Shown here one piece after another: positions 1 to 8,882 of a stretch of 64,000 bases of DNA. The stretch covers positions 2,914,001-2,978,000 of the forward strand of contig NC_015726.1 in NCBI RefSeq assembly GCF_000219215.1, in the 5' to 3' direction. This DNA is from Cupriavidus necator N-1. Its GTDB lineage: Bacteria > Pseudomonadota > Gammaproteobacteria > Burkholderiales > Burkholderiaceae. Every line of letters begins with the position of its first letter. Position 1 is the stretch's first letter. Under the pieces are notes generated by a model. The model was not told where the DNA came from, did not search any database, and was given only the letters and a program-made list of their open reading frames with translations. The position numbers and the translations under genes were made by a program.

Positions 1-2
1 CC

Positions 3-1262
3 ATGGTGGGCATGCCCGACGGCGCCGGCGGCCAGAAGGCGATTCAGGTATCGATCCAGGGCGATGACCTGGACGAACTGCGGCGCCTGTCCAGGGAAGC
101 GGGCACACGCATGAAAGCGATCCGCGGCCTGGCCGACCTGGACTCGAGCATGAAGGACGACCGCCCCACCATCGAGGTGCGCATCCGGCGCGAGCTGGCC
201 TCGGACCTGGGCGTGGGCGTGGCGCAGATCGGCAACGCCCTGCGCCCGCTGCTGGCCGGCGACGCCATCAGCTCATGGCGCGCGCCCGATGACGAGAACT
301 ACGACGTGCGCGTGCGCCTGCCCAAGGACGCGCGCACCGGCATGGCCGACCTGAGCGCGCTGATGATCGCGAGCAGCCAGACCAACGCCGACGGCTCGCC
401 CAGGATGGTGCCGCTGCGCCAGATCGCCGAGCTGGTGCCGACCACCGGCGCCAACCAGATCAGCCGGCGCGACCTGAACCGCGAGGTCGAGCTGACCGCC
501 AACGTGGCCGGGCGCTCTGCCGGTGAAGTCGCACGCGACGTCAAGGCCGCGCTGGACGGCATGAACTGGCCGGCCGGCTACAAGTACCGCTTTGGCGGCT
601 CGACCAAGTCGATGAACGAGTCCTTCGGCTACGCCGTGTCGGCGCTGGCACTGGCGGTGATCTTCATCTACATGATCCTGGCCTCGCAGTTCGCCAGCTT
701 CTTCCAGCCGATCGCCATCATGACCTCGCTGCCGCTGACGCTGGTCGGGGTGTTCGCGGCGCTGCTGCTGTTCCGCTCGACGCTGAACATGTTCTCGATC
801 ATCGGCTTCATCATGCTGATGGGGCTGGTGACCAAGAACGCGATCCTGCTGGTGGACTTCGCCAACCAGGCGCGCCAGGGCCATGTCGACGGCGCCGACG
901 GCCGCCAGCCGCTGTCGCGCGAGGCGGCGCTGGTGGAGGCCGCGCGCGTGCGGCTGCGCCCCATCCTGATGACCACGCTGGGCATGATCTTCGGCATGGT
1001 GCCGCTGGCCTTCAGCCTGGGCGAAGGCGCCGAGCAGCGCGCGCCAATGGGCCAGACCGTGATCGGCGGGATCATTACCTCGTCGATCCTGACGCTGGTG
1101 GTGGTGCCGGTGATCTATACGTATCTTGATGATTTCGGGGCCTGGCTGCGCCGGCTGTGGCAAGGCAAGGCGGCCAGCGGGCCCGCAGCGCACGCCCCGC
1201 CCGCACCCGGCCGGCAAGCGGCTCCGGACCGGCCGGCCCCGGCGGACGCCAGCGCGGAATGA
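3..1262 (+). CDS. RND multidrug efflux transporter, C-terminal part (5' end outside window)
   Basis: This is the C-terminal part of an inner-membrane proton-driven RND pump of the HAE1 (AcrB/MdtB) family, which exports drugs or other small molecules with a periplasmic adaptor and an outer-membrane channel. The frame is open at the window edge, so the first in-frame ATG at position 3 is not the real start. Visible parts are a periplasmic porter/docking region (about residues 1-200) and then the last group of membrane helices. The helices include the family-typical stretches GGSTKSMNESF, MLMGLVTKNAILLVDFA and MTTLGMIFGMVPLA. The protein ends in a Pro/Ala-rich hydrophilic tail of about 35 residues. 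A TolC-type gene lies 1.2 kb downstream on the same strand and could serve as channel, but two unrelated genes separate them. The family is clear; the substrate is unknown. Confidence 0.93.
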   Translation: MVGMPDGAGGQKAIQVSIQGDDLDELRRLSREAGTRMKAIRGLADLDSSMKDDRPTIEVRIRRELASDLGVGVAQIGNALRPLLAGDAISSWRAPDDENYDVRVRLPKDARTGMADLSALMIASSQTNADGSPRMVPLRQIAELVPTTGANQISRRDLNREVELTANVAGRSAGEVARDVKAALDGMNWPAGYKYRFGGSTKSMNESFGYAVSALALAVIFIYMILASQFASFFQPIAIMTSLPLTLVGVFAALLLFRSTLNMFSIIGFIMLMGLVTKNAILLVDFANQARQGHVDGADGRQPLSREAALVEAARVRLRPILMTTLGMIFGMVPLAFSLGEGAEQRAPMGQTVIGGIITSSILTLVVVPVIYTYLDDFGAWLRRLWQGKAASGPAAHAPPAPGRQAAPDRPAPADASAE

Positions 1263-1375
1263 GCCCGGCGGCGTCTGCAAGGTTAAAATAAAGGGTTTGA
1301 TAAGACTGTCCGGCCGTGGCACCGCGCGGCCGGCGCACAGACCGACAGCGGTTGGCATTGGTAAGGAATGGCAAG

Positions 1376-2029
1376 ATGGATCTCGAAAAAGCCCGATTCA
1401 ACATGATCGAACAGCAAATCCGCCCGTGGGACGTGCTGGACCAGGAAATCCTGGACCTGCTGGCGGTGGTCAAGCGGGAGCAGTTCGTCCCGGCCGCGTA
1501 CGCCTCGCTGGCGTTCGTCGACATGGAGATTCCGCTGCCCGCCGGGCAGAACATGCTGGCCCCGCGCGTGGAAGCCCGCATCCTGCAGGACCTGGCCGTG
1601 CGCAAGCATGAGAACGTGCTGGAAATCGGCGCCGGCTCCGGCTACATGGCCGCCCTGCTGGCCAACCGCGCGCGCCACGTGCTGACCGTGGACATCGTGC
1701 CCGAGCTGGTTGAGCTGGCCCGCACCAACCTGGCCAACGCCGGCGTCACCAACGTCGACGTGGCCGAAGGCAACGCCGCCGACGGCTGGAGCGCCGCCGC
1801 GCCCTACGACGTGATCTGCATCTCGGGCTCGCTGCCGGCGATTCCGCAGTCGATCCTGTCGCAGGTCAAGGTGGGCGGCCGCATCGCCGCCTTCATCGGC
1901 GAGCTGCCGGTGATGGAAGCGCGCCTGGTCACGCGCGTGTCCGAGACCGAATACCAGGTCGTCAACCTGTTCGAAACTGCGGTCAAGCCCCTGCAGGGCG
2001 CGGCCCGGCCGTCGCAATTCCAGTTCTGA
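1376..2029 (+). CDS. pcm: protein-L-isoaspartate O-methyltransferase-like protein
   Basis: This is a 217-residue SAM-dependent methyltransferase of the PCMT family, which repairs isoaspartyl residues in aged proteins. The SAM-binding glycine motif EIGAGSGY is at residues 83-90, followed by a Rossmann fold. In canonical PIMT the segment before it contains an active-site Ser (an ISQP-like motif). Here that segment reads GQNMLAPR, so the Ser is absent. This divergent form may be a methyltransferase of different specificity. The start at 1376 is chosen because AAGGA at 1363-1367 sits 8 nt upstream and the family-like sequence begins there; an in-frame extension to 1316 exists but has no such support. 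It is followed closely by a rhodanese gene and a TolC-type gene, and these three probably form one operon. Confidence 0.85.
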   Translation: MDLEKARFNMIEQQIRPWDVLDQEILDLLAVVKREQFVPAAYASLAFVDMEIPLPAGQNMLAPRVEARILQDLAVRKHENVLEIGAGSGYMAALLANRARHVLTVDIVPELVELARTNLANAGVTNVDVAEGNAADGWSAAAPYDVICISGSLPAIPQSILSQVKVGGRIAAFIGELPVMEARLVTRVSETEYQVVNLFETAVKPLQGAARPSQFQF

Positions 2030-2042
2030 GGACATAACCACC

Positions 2043-2366
2043 ATGCAGGTCATCAAAGCGGCCGAACTGGCCCAGTGGCTGGCCGATGCCAGCCGCGCCA
2101 AACCGGTCCTGCTCGACGTGCGTGAAGGCTGGGAGGTGCAGACCTGCGCCATGCCCGGCATCACCCACATCCCGATGCGGGACATCCCCGCGCGCGCGGC
2201 CGAACTGGACGAAGACGCCGACATCGTCTGCATCTGCCACCACGGCGCACGCAGCATGCAGGTGGCGGCCTACCTGGAGCGCCAGGGCTACGCAAGGGTC
2301 TACAACCTGACCGGCGGCGTCGACGCCTGGGCCAGCGATGTCGACCCGGCCATGCCGAAGTACTGA
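2043..2366 (+). CDS. single-domain rhodanese-like sulfurtransferase
   Basis: This is a 107-residue single rhodanese domain (GlpE/PspE size), a sulfurtransferase that carries a persulfide on its active-site cysteine. The loop CHHGARS at residues 65-71 supplies the catalytic Cys65, and the N-terminal CH2-A type motif is visible as LLDVRE (residues 23-28). There is no signal peptide, so it is expected in the cytoplasm. It starts 13 nt after the pcm-like gene and ends about 75 nt before the tolC-type start, so co-transcription is likely. The sulfur acceptor cannot be told from sequence. Confidence 0.92.
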   Translation: MQVIKAAELAQWLADASRAKPVLLDVREGWEVQTCAMPGITHIPMRDIPARAAELDEDADIVCICHHGARSMQVAAYLERQGYARVYNLTGGVDAWASDVDPAMPKY

Positions 2367-2441
2367 AGCGGCAGTCCAGCACAGCAACACCAAGAAGAAA
2401 TGACTGTAGCCGCGGCCCGCGCCCGGCAACCTGGAGCTTTC

Positions 2442-3959
2442 ATGACGTTTGCGCCCAACGCCCTGCCCGGAGTGATCCGGACACGCCTGGCGATCGCGGT
2501 TTCCGTGCTTGCCCCGCTGCTGGCCATGCTGCCGGCGGCACCGGCAAGCGCGGCCGACCTGCTGCAGGTCTATCGCGATGCGCAAGCCAATGACGCGCAG
2601 TTTGCCAGCGCGCGCTCGCAGCTGCTGGCCACACGCGAGCGGCTGCCCCAGGGCCGCGCCGGGCTGCTGCCGCAGGTGGTTGGCACCGCGGGCGCCAACC
2701 GCACCAAGCTCGACCAGACGGCTTCGCTGCCGGTCGGCGCCGGGGCCAGCGCCTCCGGCACGCGCTTCTTCAACAACAACAACTGGCAGCTGCAACTGAG
2801 CCAGCCGCTGTTCCGCTGGGACCGCTGGGAAACCTACAAGCAGGGCGAACTGGCGTCGCTCGCCGGTGAAGTCAGCTTCCACCAGGCTGAGCTCGACCTG
2901 ATCACCCGCAGCGCGCAGGCCTACTTCGACGTGCTGGCGGCACAGGACAACCTCTACCTGGCACGCGCGCAGAAAAAGGCCATCTCCGAGCAGCTGGAGC
3001 AGGCCAAGCGCAATTTCGAGGTCGGCACCGCCACCATCACCGACACCAACGACGCCCAGGCCCGCTACGATCTGGCCACCTCGACCGAGATCGCCTCGCA
3101 GAGCGACCTGGAGATCAAGCGCGCCACGCTGCAGCAGATCACCGGCAAGCCGGTCGACGAAGTGCTGGGCCTGCGCCCCGAGGCGCCCATCCCTGGCCCG
3201 CAGCCGCCCGACGTCAACGCCTGGGCCGCGCAGGCAGAGACCAGCAACCTGCAGGTGAACCTGGCCAGCTACAACCTGGAAACCGCCCAGCGCGAGACCA
3301 ACAAGGCCAAGGCCGGCCACCTGCCCTCGGTCGATCTGGTGGCGTCATACGGTTTCACCAACCAGACCGGCAGCGCCACGCAGGCGATCTCCACCCATTA
3401 CAACGCCTCGCAGATCGGCGTGCAACTGACCATGCCGATCTTCGCCGGCGGCCAGATCCAGTCGCGCGTGCGCGAGACCCTGGCCCTGGCCGACAAGGCC
3501 GCCAGCGACCTGGAATTCGCGCGCCGCACCGCCGCGCAGACGGCACGCCAGACCTACTCCGGCGTGTCCAACGGCCTGGCCCAGGTCAAGGCCCTGGAAG
3601 CCGCCGAACGCTCGGCCACCAGCGCGGTGGAATCCAACCAGCTCGGCTATGAAGTGGGCGTGCGCATCAATATCGACGTGCTGAACGCCGAAGCGCAACT
3701 GTTCTCCACCCGGCGCGACCTCGCCAAAGCCCGCTACGACACCATCATGAACGGCCTGAGGCTGAAGGCCTCCACTGGCGTGCTGCAGGAAGCCGACGTG
3801 GTGCAGATCAACACCCTGCTGACCTCGTCGCCCGGTGCGCTGTACAAGCTGCCCGCGCCCGCCCAGGCCGGCGCCAGGGCCCCGGCAACCCCGCGCGCCT
3901 CGGTCGAGCGCCGCGGCACGCGGCGCGAAGCCACGCCTGCCGGCGCACCGCGCACCTGA
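2442..3959 (+). CDS. tolC: TolC-family type I secretion/efflux outer membrane protein
   Basis: This is an outer-membrane channel protein of the TolC family (505 residues from the chosen start), forming the exit duct for tripartite pumps or type I secretion. A Sec signal peptide is visible (basic start, a hydrophobic stretch, then a PASAA cleavage region), followed by DLLQVYRDAQANDAQF, typical of TolC mature N-termini. Two OEP repeats with long helical segments follow, and a Pro/Ala/Arg-rich C-terminal tail extends beyond the barrel. The start at 2442 has GGAG 6-7 nt upstream and places the signal peptide correctly. An in-frame ATG at 2400 would add 14 residues ahead of it and cannot be excluded. 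A strong palindrome follows the stop. Whether it serves the RND pump at the window start is not known. Confidence 0.92.
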   Translation: MTFAPNALPGVIRTRLAIAVSVLAPLLAMLPAAPASAADLLQVYRDAQANDAQFASARSQLLATRERLPQGRAGLLPQVVGTAGANRTKLDQTASLPVGAGASASGTRFFNNNNWQLQLSQPLFRWDRWETYKQGELASLAGEVSFHQAELDLITRSAQAYFDVLAAQDNLYLARAQKKAISEQLEQAKRNFEVGTATITDTNDAQARYDLATSTEIASQSDLEIKRATLQQITGKPVDEVLGLRPEAPIPGPQPPDVNAWAAQAETSNLQVNLASYNLETAQRETNKAKAGHLPSVDLVASYGFTNQTGSATQAISTHYNASQIGVQLTMPIFAGGQIQSRVRETLALADKAASDLEFARRTAAQTARQTYSGVSNGLAQVKALEAAERSATSAVESNQLGYEVGVRINIDVLNAEAQLFSTRRDLAKARYDTIMNGLRLKASTGVLQEADVVQINTLLTSSPGALYKLPAPAQAGARAPATPRASVERRGTRREATPAGAPRT

Positions 3960-3981
3960 TCCTCCGCAGCGCGCCGCAACG

Positions 3982-4011
3982 CAAATGGGCCGCAATTGCG
4001 GCCCATTTGCA
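3982..4011. terminator. long perfect palindrome between convergent genes, probable bidirectional terminator
   Basis: A nearly 30-nt perfect palindrome (arms of about 15 nt, GCAAATGGGCCGCAA and its complement) lies between the tolC-type stop and the stop of the convergent META-domain gene. Its position and symmetry suit a bidirectional terminator, although no long U-tract follows on either strand. Coordinates may be off by 1-2 nt. Confidence 0.6.
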
Positions 4012-4027
4012 TGAACGACGTCGCGCC

Positions 4028-4852
4028 CTAGTTCGCCCGCGTACGCGACTCCACCTTCAGCAGCTGCCAGCGGATCGACGACGCATCCGCCGGAGGGTTC
4101 GGCACCTGGTACTCACGCACGCGCAGCTTGTAGGCCACGCCCGGCTCAAAGTCCAGCCCCTCGATCGGGCCATACCAGAGCTGCCACGGCGCCTCCGGCG
4201 ATTCGCGCCAGCGATAGCACGTCATCTTGCCCACGCCCGAGCACTCCACGCGCTGCGAATCGATGTAGACCACCTTATCCACGCCCCCGGCTTCCACGCT
4301 CGCACCGCGCTTGCCCAGGCCTTCGCGCTCAACAAACTGCAGCAGGTCACCGCCGGCAGTCTTCCAGATGATCTGCCGACCCGTGCTGCCCGCCGACGGC
4401 TGTGTGCCGACCGTGGCAAACGGCGTCTGCATCGCCTTGAGCAGGGCCGATTCCAGTTCCATACGCGGCGGCGGGCAAGCCATGCGCGTGCCGGCAATGC
4501 GGTCGAAGCGGATGCCGGTATCGGTCTTGCCATAGCTGCCGGTAAAGCGGTTGCACCCACTGGTGCCGCTGACCGTACCCTGCGCGGCATCGATGCCCTC
4601 ATTGAACTCAAAAATGATGGGCTGGCCGTTGTCGCCGTGCGGGATATCGCGCAGCGCGCCGTCGGGCTGCTGCCAGCGCACCAGTTCCCAGCGGCTGGGG
4701 CCGGAGGGTTGGGTCTGGTTGAGGTTGGTGCCAGCGGAGGGGAGGTCCGGTGCTGTCGCGGTCGTGCAGGCACCTAGCGCGGTTGCCACCAGCAAGGCGG
4801 CCGCGCTGCGGGCAGCCAGGGCGAAGGGGAACAGGCTGGTACGGCTGTGCAT
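4028..4852 (-). CDS. META and DUF4377 domain lipoprotein
   Basis: This is a 274-residue predicted outer-membrane or periplasmic lipoprotein. The N-terminus has a signal sequence ending in the lipobox LGAC, followed by a short flexible linker. A META domain (HslJ-like) follows, with the conserved SGTSGCNRFTGSY and MACPPPRMELE stretches. A C-terminal DUF4377-type region carries VECSGVGKMTCYRW and ends near WQLLKVESR. HslJ-type proteins are linked to heat shock and novobiocin tolerance in E. coli, but the role here is unknown. The start at 4852 is preferred because GGAG lies 7 nt upstream and the lipoprotein signal starts there; the open frame reaches back to 4921. It is convergent with the tolC-type gene and divergent from waaL. 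Confidence 0.85.
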   Translation of the reverse strand: MHSRTSLFPFALAARSAAALLVATALGACTTATAPDLPSAGTNLNQTQPSGPSRWELVRWQQPDGALRDIPHGDNGQPIIFEFNEGIDAAQGTVSGTSGCNRFTGSYGKTDTGIRFDRIAGTRMACPPPRMELESALLKAMQTPFATVGTQPSAGSTGRQIIWKTAGGDLLQFVEREGLGKRGASVEAGGVDKVVYIDSQRVECSGVGKMTCYRWRESPEAPWQLWYGPIEGLDFEPGVAYKLRVREYQVPNPPADASSIRWQLLKVESRTRAN

Positions 4853-5206
4853 GAAGGGCTCCTGTAACAGGCCGCTCAAGACGGCCGCATGGATGCAATC
4901 GACAGATCTGACAAAGGGCATGCCGAAAAGTGCACCCCTACTGATACATCAGTTTAGCAAGGCGGTTGCGCCAAAGCCCGGTCAAGCACCGATTAAATCA
5001 CATACATCCTGTAACGTCCCAACCGCGTCGGCGGGCTAGGATGCGGAACGTCAAGAAATCCCACCCTGACCATCCGATATAATTGCCTCGCCCGGCGCAG
5101 CAATGTGACCGACAGGCTCCGCTGCTCAACAGGCGGCAACAATAATAAGAAGGATGGATCGGCCCGCATCCCGAGTGCACAACCCTTCCTCCGGAAACCT
5201 CTCTCC
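4853..5206. promoter_or_regulatory. intergenic region between divergent lipoprotein and waaL genes, with a candidate -10
   Basis: This is a 354-nt region without a convincing gene. A perfect TATAAT occurs at 5078-5083, about 120 nt before the chosen waaL start, and is a candidate -10 for the plus strand. No good -35 is seen at the usual spacing. An AT-rich patch around 4935-4960 may hold the promoter of the lipoprotein gene. The assignment rests on sequence only. Confidence 0.35.
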
Positions 5207-6496
5207 ATGCTCTTGATGACGAGATTGCAGAGATCCCAATCGTATGGGGTCGACAAAGCTCTGTACCTGGCCGCCTGTGCCGTCCTGGCTGCGTTCCCTG
5301 CGCTGATGTTTGTCAAGCCGACGGTTAGCAACCTCTGCTACGGACTCCTGCTCGGCTGGAGCGCCATCACTCTCGTTGCCGGCGGGCGCGCGGGCCGGGC
5401 GGAATGTGGCGCGCTGCTGCGCCGATACTGGCTGTTCATGCTGGCCATGGCGGCGCTGCCGCTTGCGGTGCTGTTGCAGCAACTGCTGGCCGGGGCGGAG
5501 GAGCCGCATGTTTCTTACCTGTACCTGCGCTTTGCATTGTTCATTCCGTTGGTTTTTGGGATGGTACGGCTTGGCAGGGGTGGGATGCGGAGTGTGCAGT
5601 GGGGTTTCGTGGTCTGCGCACTCCTTTCCGCCGCTTGGATCCACGAGGCGACAGCTGCCGGTCGCCCAGCTCACGTAGGGTTCTCCAATATCATTCCCCT
5701 TAGCAATCTGTCCATGCTGATGGGAATTCTCGCCCTGATTTCAATTGGATGGGATCGCCCCAGGGGCTATCTGCAGTCGGGCCTGAAGCTGCTGGCCGGC
5801 TCTGCTGGCCTGTACGCCTCATACACCAGCGGCACGCGTGGCGGCTGGCTCGCAATCCCCGTGCTGGCGCTGATTGCGTTGGCAGCATCACGCAGATTGA
5901 CCCGCGTACACAAGGTGGCCGCACTGGCTGGACTGGCTGGTCTCATGGTCCTCACGTGGTTCGGCAGCCCCTTTGTGCAGCAGCGCACGACAGACGTTGT
6001 ATCCGAACTGTCTCAATTTGATCACCATGTAACACTGGACACGTCGATCGGGATACGGCTACAGCTGTGGCGAACATCGCTCCAGATGGTGCAGGCCCAT
6101 CCCTGGACCGGCGTGGGGCCGGACAACTATGAACAGGCTCTGCAGGCCCTGGCGGCACAGCACGTGATTACCGCTGAGGCCGCCACCATGCCGCACACCC
6201 ACAATGACATCCTGCACGCGGCGGCCACACTCGGCATACCAGGGCTGCTGGCAGTGCTCATGCTGTATCTTGTGCCAGCCGCCTTCTTCCTGCGCCACCT
6301 GCGCAATGACGATCGGGATACACAAGTCGCCAGCGCCATGGGCCTAGCCCTGTGCTGCGGCTTCATGGTGTTCGGCCTGACCGAGGTCATGTTCGCCACG
6401 ACCCTGGTCAATGCCTTCTACAGCCTGATCATGGCCGTGTGCTTCGCCTACGTGGTTGCGCGCAAGGACGCCTTGCCCGCGCAGGCGGCCAGTTGA
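5207..6496 (+). CDS. waaL: O-antigen ligase / polymerase family membrane protein (WaaL/Wzy_C)
   Basis: This is a 429-residue polytopic inner-membrane protein. The central and C-terminal regions carry the Wzy_C signature: SGTRGGWLAI in the middle, then GVGPDNYEQ and PHTHNDILHAAATLGIPG in the large periplasmic loop. Such proteins either ligate undecaprenyl-linked O-antigen to lipid A-core (WaaL) or polymerise O-units (Wzy). Neighbouring waaA and waaC genes favour WaaL. It is, however, the only Wzy/WaaL-family protein I could find in the window, although a Wzx-type flippase is present, so a polymerase role is open. The start ATG at 5207 is chosen because the membrane region begins soon after; an upstream in-frame ATG at 5105 would add a hydrophilic 34-residue leader. 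It overlaps the next gene by a few bases. Confidence 0.85.
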   Translation: MLLMTRLQRSQSYGVDKALYLAACAVLAAFPALMFVKPTVSNLCYGLLLGWSAITLVAGGRAGRAECGALLRRYWLFMLAMAALPLAVLLQQLLAGAEEPHVSYLYLRFALFIPLVFGMVRLGRGGMRSVQWGFVVCALLSAAWIHEATAAGRPAHVGFSNIIPLSNLSMLMGILALISIGWDRPRGYLQSGLKLLAGSAGLYASYTSGTRGGWLAIPVLALIALAASRRLTRVHKVAALAGLAGLMVLTWFGSPFVQQRTTDVVSELSQFDHHVTLDTSIGIRLQLWRTSLQMVQAHPWTGVGPDNYEQALQALAAQHVITAEAATMPHTHNDILHAAATLGIPGLLAVLMLYLVPAAFFLRHLRNDDRDTQVASAMGLALCCGFMVFGLTEVMFATTLVNAFYSLIMAVCFAYVVARKDALPAQAAS

Positions 6497-7584
6497 GCCA
6501 GGGCTCACGACAGCACATCTGCTTCCTGACCGGTACCTTGAATGCGATGGCCGGCGCGGAACGGATGACCGCAACGATCGCCAATGCGCTGGCCGACCTT
6601 GGCCATCATGTCACCATCCTGAGCCTCTGGGACGCTACCAGCCAGTTTCCGTTGCATCCGCGCGTGCGCCATGTAGCGCTGTACGCGCAACGGCCCTCCT
6701 TCAAACGCGCCTATTTCGGCACGGTTTCCGGCATCCGCAGGCACTGCACCGCGCATCGCATCGATGTGCTGGTACAGGTCGACACCATGCTCGAACTGTT
6801 CGTGCTGCCTGCCACCCTCGGCCTGGGCCTGCACCATATCGCGTGGGAGCATTGCCATTTCGACGAGGATCTCGGCAGGCCGGCGCGCAAGGTGGCACGG
6901 CGACTGGCCGCGCAGTTCTGCCGGCAGGTAGTCGTGCTGACAGAGCGGGACCGCCGCCGCTGGCTTGAGGCACTGCGGCCGCGCAGCGAGGTCGTCTGCC
7001 TGCCGAATCCGCTGCCATTTCCGATGCCGGCCGAACCCGCGCCACGCATGCAGAAGACCGTGCTGGCCATGGGCCGGCTGGTCCCGGCGAAAGGCTTTGA
7101 TGTCTTGCTGCGCGCCTGGCAGAAGGTAGTGGAAGCGGAACCGGAATGGCAACTGGTCATCCACGGCGAAGGCGAAGAGCGCCCTGCCCTCACTGCACTG
7201 ATCGGCCAGCTGCAACTGCAAGACCGGGCCAGCCTGCCGGGTATCTGCCAGGATCCGGCGCAGGCCTACGGGCGTGCATCGGTCTTCTGCCTGAGTTCGC
7301 GCTATGAGGGATTCGGACTGGTGCTGATCGAAGCGATGGCCTTTGGCCTGCCGATCGTATCGACCGATTGCGAGACCGGACCCCGCGAACTGCTCACCCC
7401 GGGGCAGGATGCGCTGGTGGTTGCAGCGGATGATGCCGATGCGCTGGCCAAGGCGCTGCTGACGGTAATCCGCCAACCGGAACTGGCGAGCCGCCTTGGC
7501 GCCGGTGGCCGCCACAAGGCAAGCCATTTCACGCTGGAGCGGCTTGCCCTGCAGTGGGATGCCCTGGTCAAGGCACCAGGGTAA
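6493..7584 (+). CDS. GT4-family glycosyltransferase (LPS core type)
   Basis: This is a 363-residue GT-B retaining glycosyltransferase. The N-terminal domain begins with the strand ICFLTGTLNAMAGAERMT, and the C-terminal GT4 domain carries AMGRLVPAKGFD and the EX7E region SSRYEGFGLVLIEAM that binds the nucleotide sugar. The likely start is a TTG at 6493 that overlaps the waaL stop codon, since the first beta strand begins within ten residues of it. An ATG at 6544 would delete that strand. It lies between waaL and the convergent waaA, so it probably adds a sugar to the LPS core or first O-unit. The donor and linkage are unknown. Confidence 0.85.
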   Translation: MSQGSRQHICFLTGTLNAMAGAERMTATIANALADLGHHVTILSLWDATSQFPLHPRVRHVALYAQRPSFKRAYFGTVSGIRRHCTAHRIDVLVQVDTMLELFVLPATLGLGLHHIAWEHCHFDEDLGRPARKVARRLAAQFCRQVVVLTERDRRRWLEALRPRSEVVCLPNPLPFPMPAEPAPRMQKTVLAMGRLVPAKGFDVLLRAWQKVVEAEPEWQLVIHGEGEERPALTALIGQLQLQDRASLPGICQDPAQAYGRASVFCLSSRYEGFGLVLIEAMAFGLPIVSTDCETGPRELLTPGQDALVVAADDADALAKALLTVIRQPELASRLGAGGRHKASHFTLERLALQWDALVKAPG

Positions 7585-7592
7585 GCACCGGA

Positions 7593-8882
7593 TCAGCCTT
7601 CCAGCGCCGGGGCCAGCGCAGCGAGGGTGCGCACGGTGGCGCCCCGATGCAAACCCGCAAAGGTCTGCGCATGCGCGCGCATATCCGCCAGCCGCGCTGG
7701 ATCGGCCAGCACGCTTGCCGCGGTGCGCATCAGCGCATCGGCATTGTCGACGCGCAGGCAAGCGCCTGCGGCAATCGCGTCTTCCGTCGCCTGCGCAAAG
7801 TTGAAGGTATGCGGACCAACCAGCACCGGCGTGCCGACCGCGCAGGCCTCGATCAGGTTCTGCCCCCCGAGCGGCAACAGGCTGCCACCGATAAAGGCAA
7901 GATCCGACGCAGCAAAGTACATCGCCATCTCGCCCATCGAATCGCCCAGCACGATATCGGCAGTCAGCAGCGACTGGATGCCGTCAAGATCCAGTGCACT
8001 GCGGCGCTCGACCGAGAACCCCGCACGCGCCGCCATCGCGGCGACTTCATCGAAGCGCTGCGGGTGACGGGGGATCAGCAGCAGAGCGGGACGCGGGACA
8101 TTGCCCGCCAGTGATTGCCAACGGGAGAAGGCGTCGAGCAACATCGGCTCCTCTCCCTCACGCGTGCTGGCTGCGGCCAGCACCGCACGCGTGCCAAAGA
8201 CCTTGCGCAACTGCTCGCCCAGCGCAACGCCTGCCGGCGCCGGCTGCATATCGAATTTCAGGTTGCCCGTGATCTGCACCGCCGGCACGCCCAACGCCTG
8301 GAAACGCTCGGCATCACCCACCGTCTGCGCCAGCACGCCCGCAAAATCCCCATACATGACCGCCGCCGCGCGCCCAAACCGCGCCGTGCGCCGGAAGCTG
8401 CGCGGCGACAGGCGCGCATTGACCAGGAACAGCGGCACCCCCGCCTTGCGCGCGCCGCGCACCAGGTTGGGCCACACCTCCGTCTCCATCAGCATGCCCG
8501 CTTGCGGCCGGAAATACCGCATGAAACACCCCACCAGCCATGGCAGGTCATACGGCAGGTAGCACTGCAGGATGCGCGGCTCCTTGCCGAACAGCTGCGC
8601 ACCGGTCTGGCGGCCGGTCGGCGTCATGTGCGTCAGCAGCAGACGGTGGTGCGGATAGGCGCCGAGCAGCGCCTCGATCAGCGGCTGCGCGGCGCGGGTC
8701 TCGCCTACTGACACGGCGTGGACCCATAGCCACGGACCTTTCCGGGGCAGGCTGCCGTAGACACCCAGGCGCTCGCCGACATGCTGCACGTAGCCCGGCT
8801 CCTTGCGCGCACGCCAGGCCAGCCGCAGCAGCGCCAGCGGCAGCACCACCACCCACAACATGCTATAGAGCAAACGCAGCAT
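7593..8882 (-). CDS. waaA: 3-deoxy-D-manno-octulosonic acid (Kdo) transferase
   Basis: WaaA (KdtA) transfers Kdo from CMP-Kdo to the lipid A precursor at the inner membrane. The protein is 429 residues, the usual length. An N-terminal hydrophobic anchor (MLRLLYSMLWVVVLPLALL) is followed by the family motif GPWLWVHAVSVGE. The C-terminal GT-B domain has FIGGSLLPLGGQNLIE. The start at 8882 overlaps the stop of the upstream waaC gene in an ATGA arrangement, indicating translational coupling. It converges with the GT4 gene, with only 8 nt between their stops. Confidence 0.96.
   Translation of the reverse strand: MLRLLYSMLWVVVLPLALLRLAWRARKEPGYVQHVGERLGVYGSLPRKGPWLWVHAVSVGETRAAQPLIEALLGAYPHHRLLLTHMTPTGRQTGAQLFGKEPRILQCYLPYDLPWLVGCFMRYFRPQAGMLMETEVWPNLVRGARKAGVPLFLVNARLSPRSFRRTARFGRAAAVMYGDFAGVLAQTVGDAERFQALGVPAVQITGNLKFDMQPAPAGVALGEQLRKVFGTRAVLAAASTREGEEPMLLDAFSRWQSLAGNVPRPALLLIPRHPQRFDEVAAMAARAGFSVERRSALDLDGIQSLLTADIVLGDSMGEMAMYFAASDLAFIGGSLLPLGGQNLIEACAVGTPVLVGPHTFNFAQATEDAIAAGACLRVDNADALMRTAASVLADPARLADMRAHAQTFAGLHRGATVRTLAALAPALEG

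Noticed and set aside
1983..3320. 445-codon minus-strand open frame opposite the rhodanese and tolC-type genes
   Set aside because: It is antisense to a protein with a clear signal peptide and TolC repeats; composition is typical of a shadow frame.
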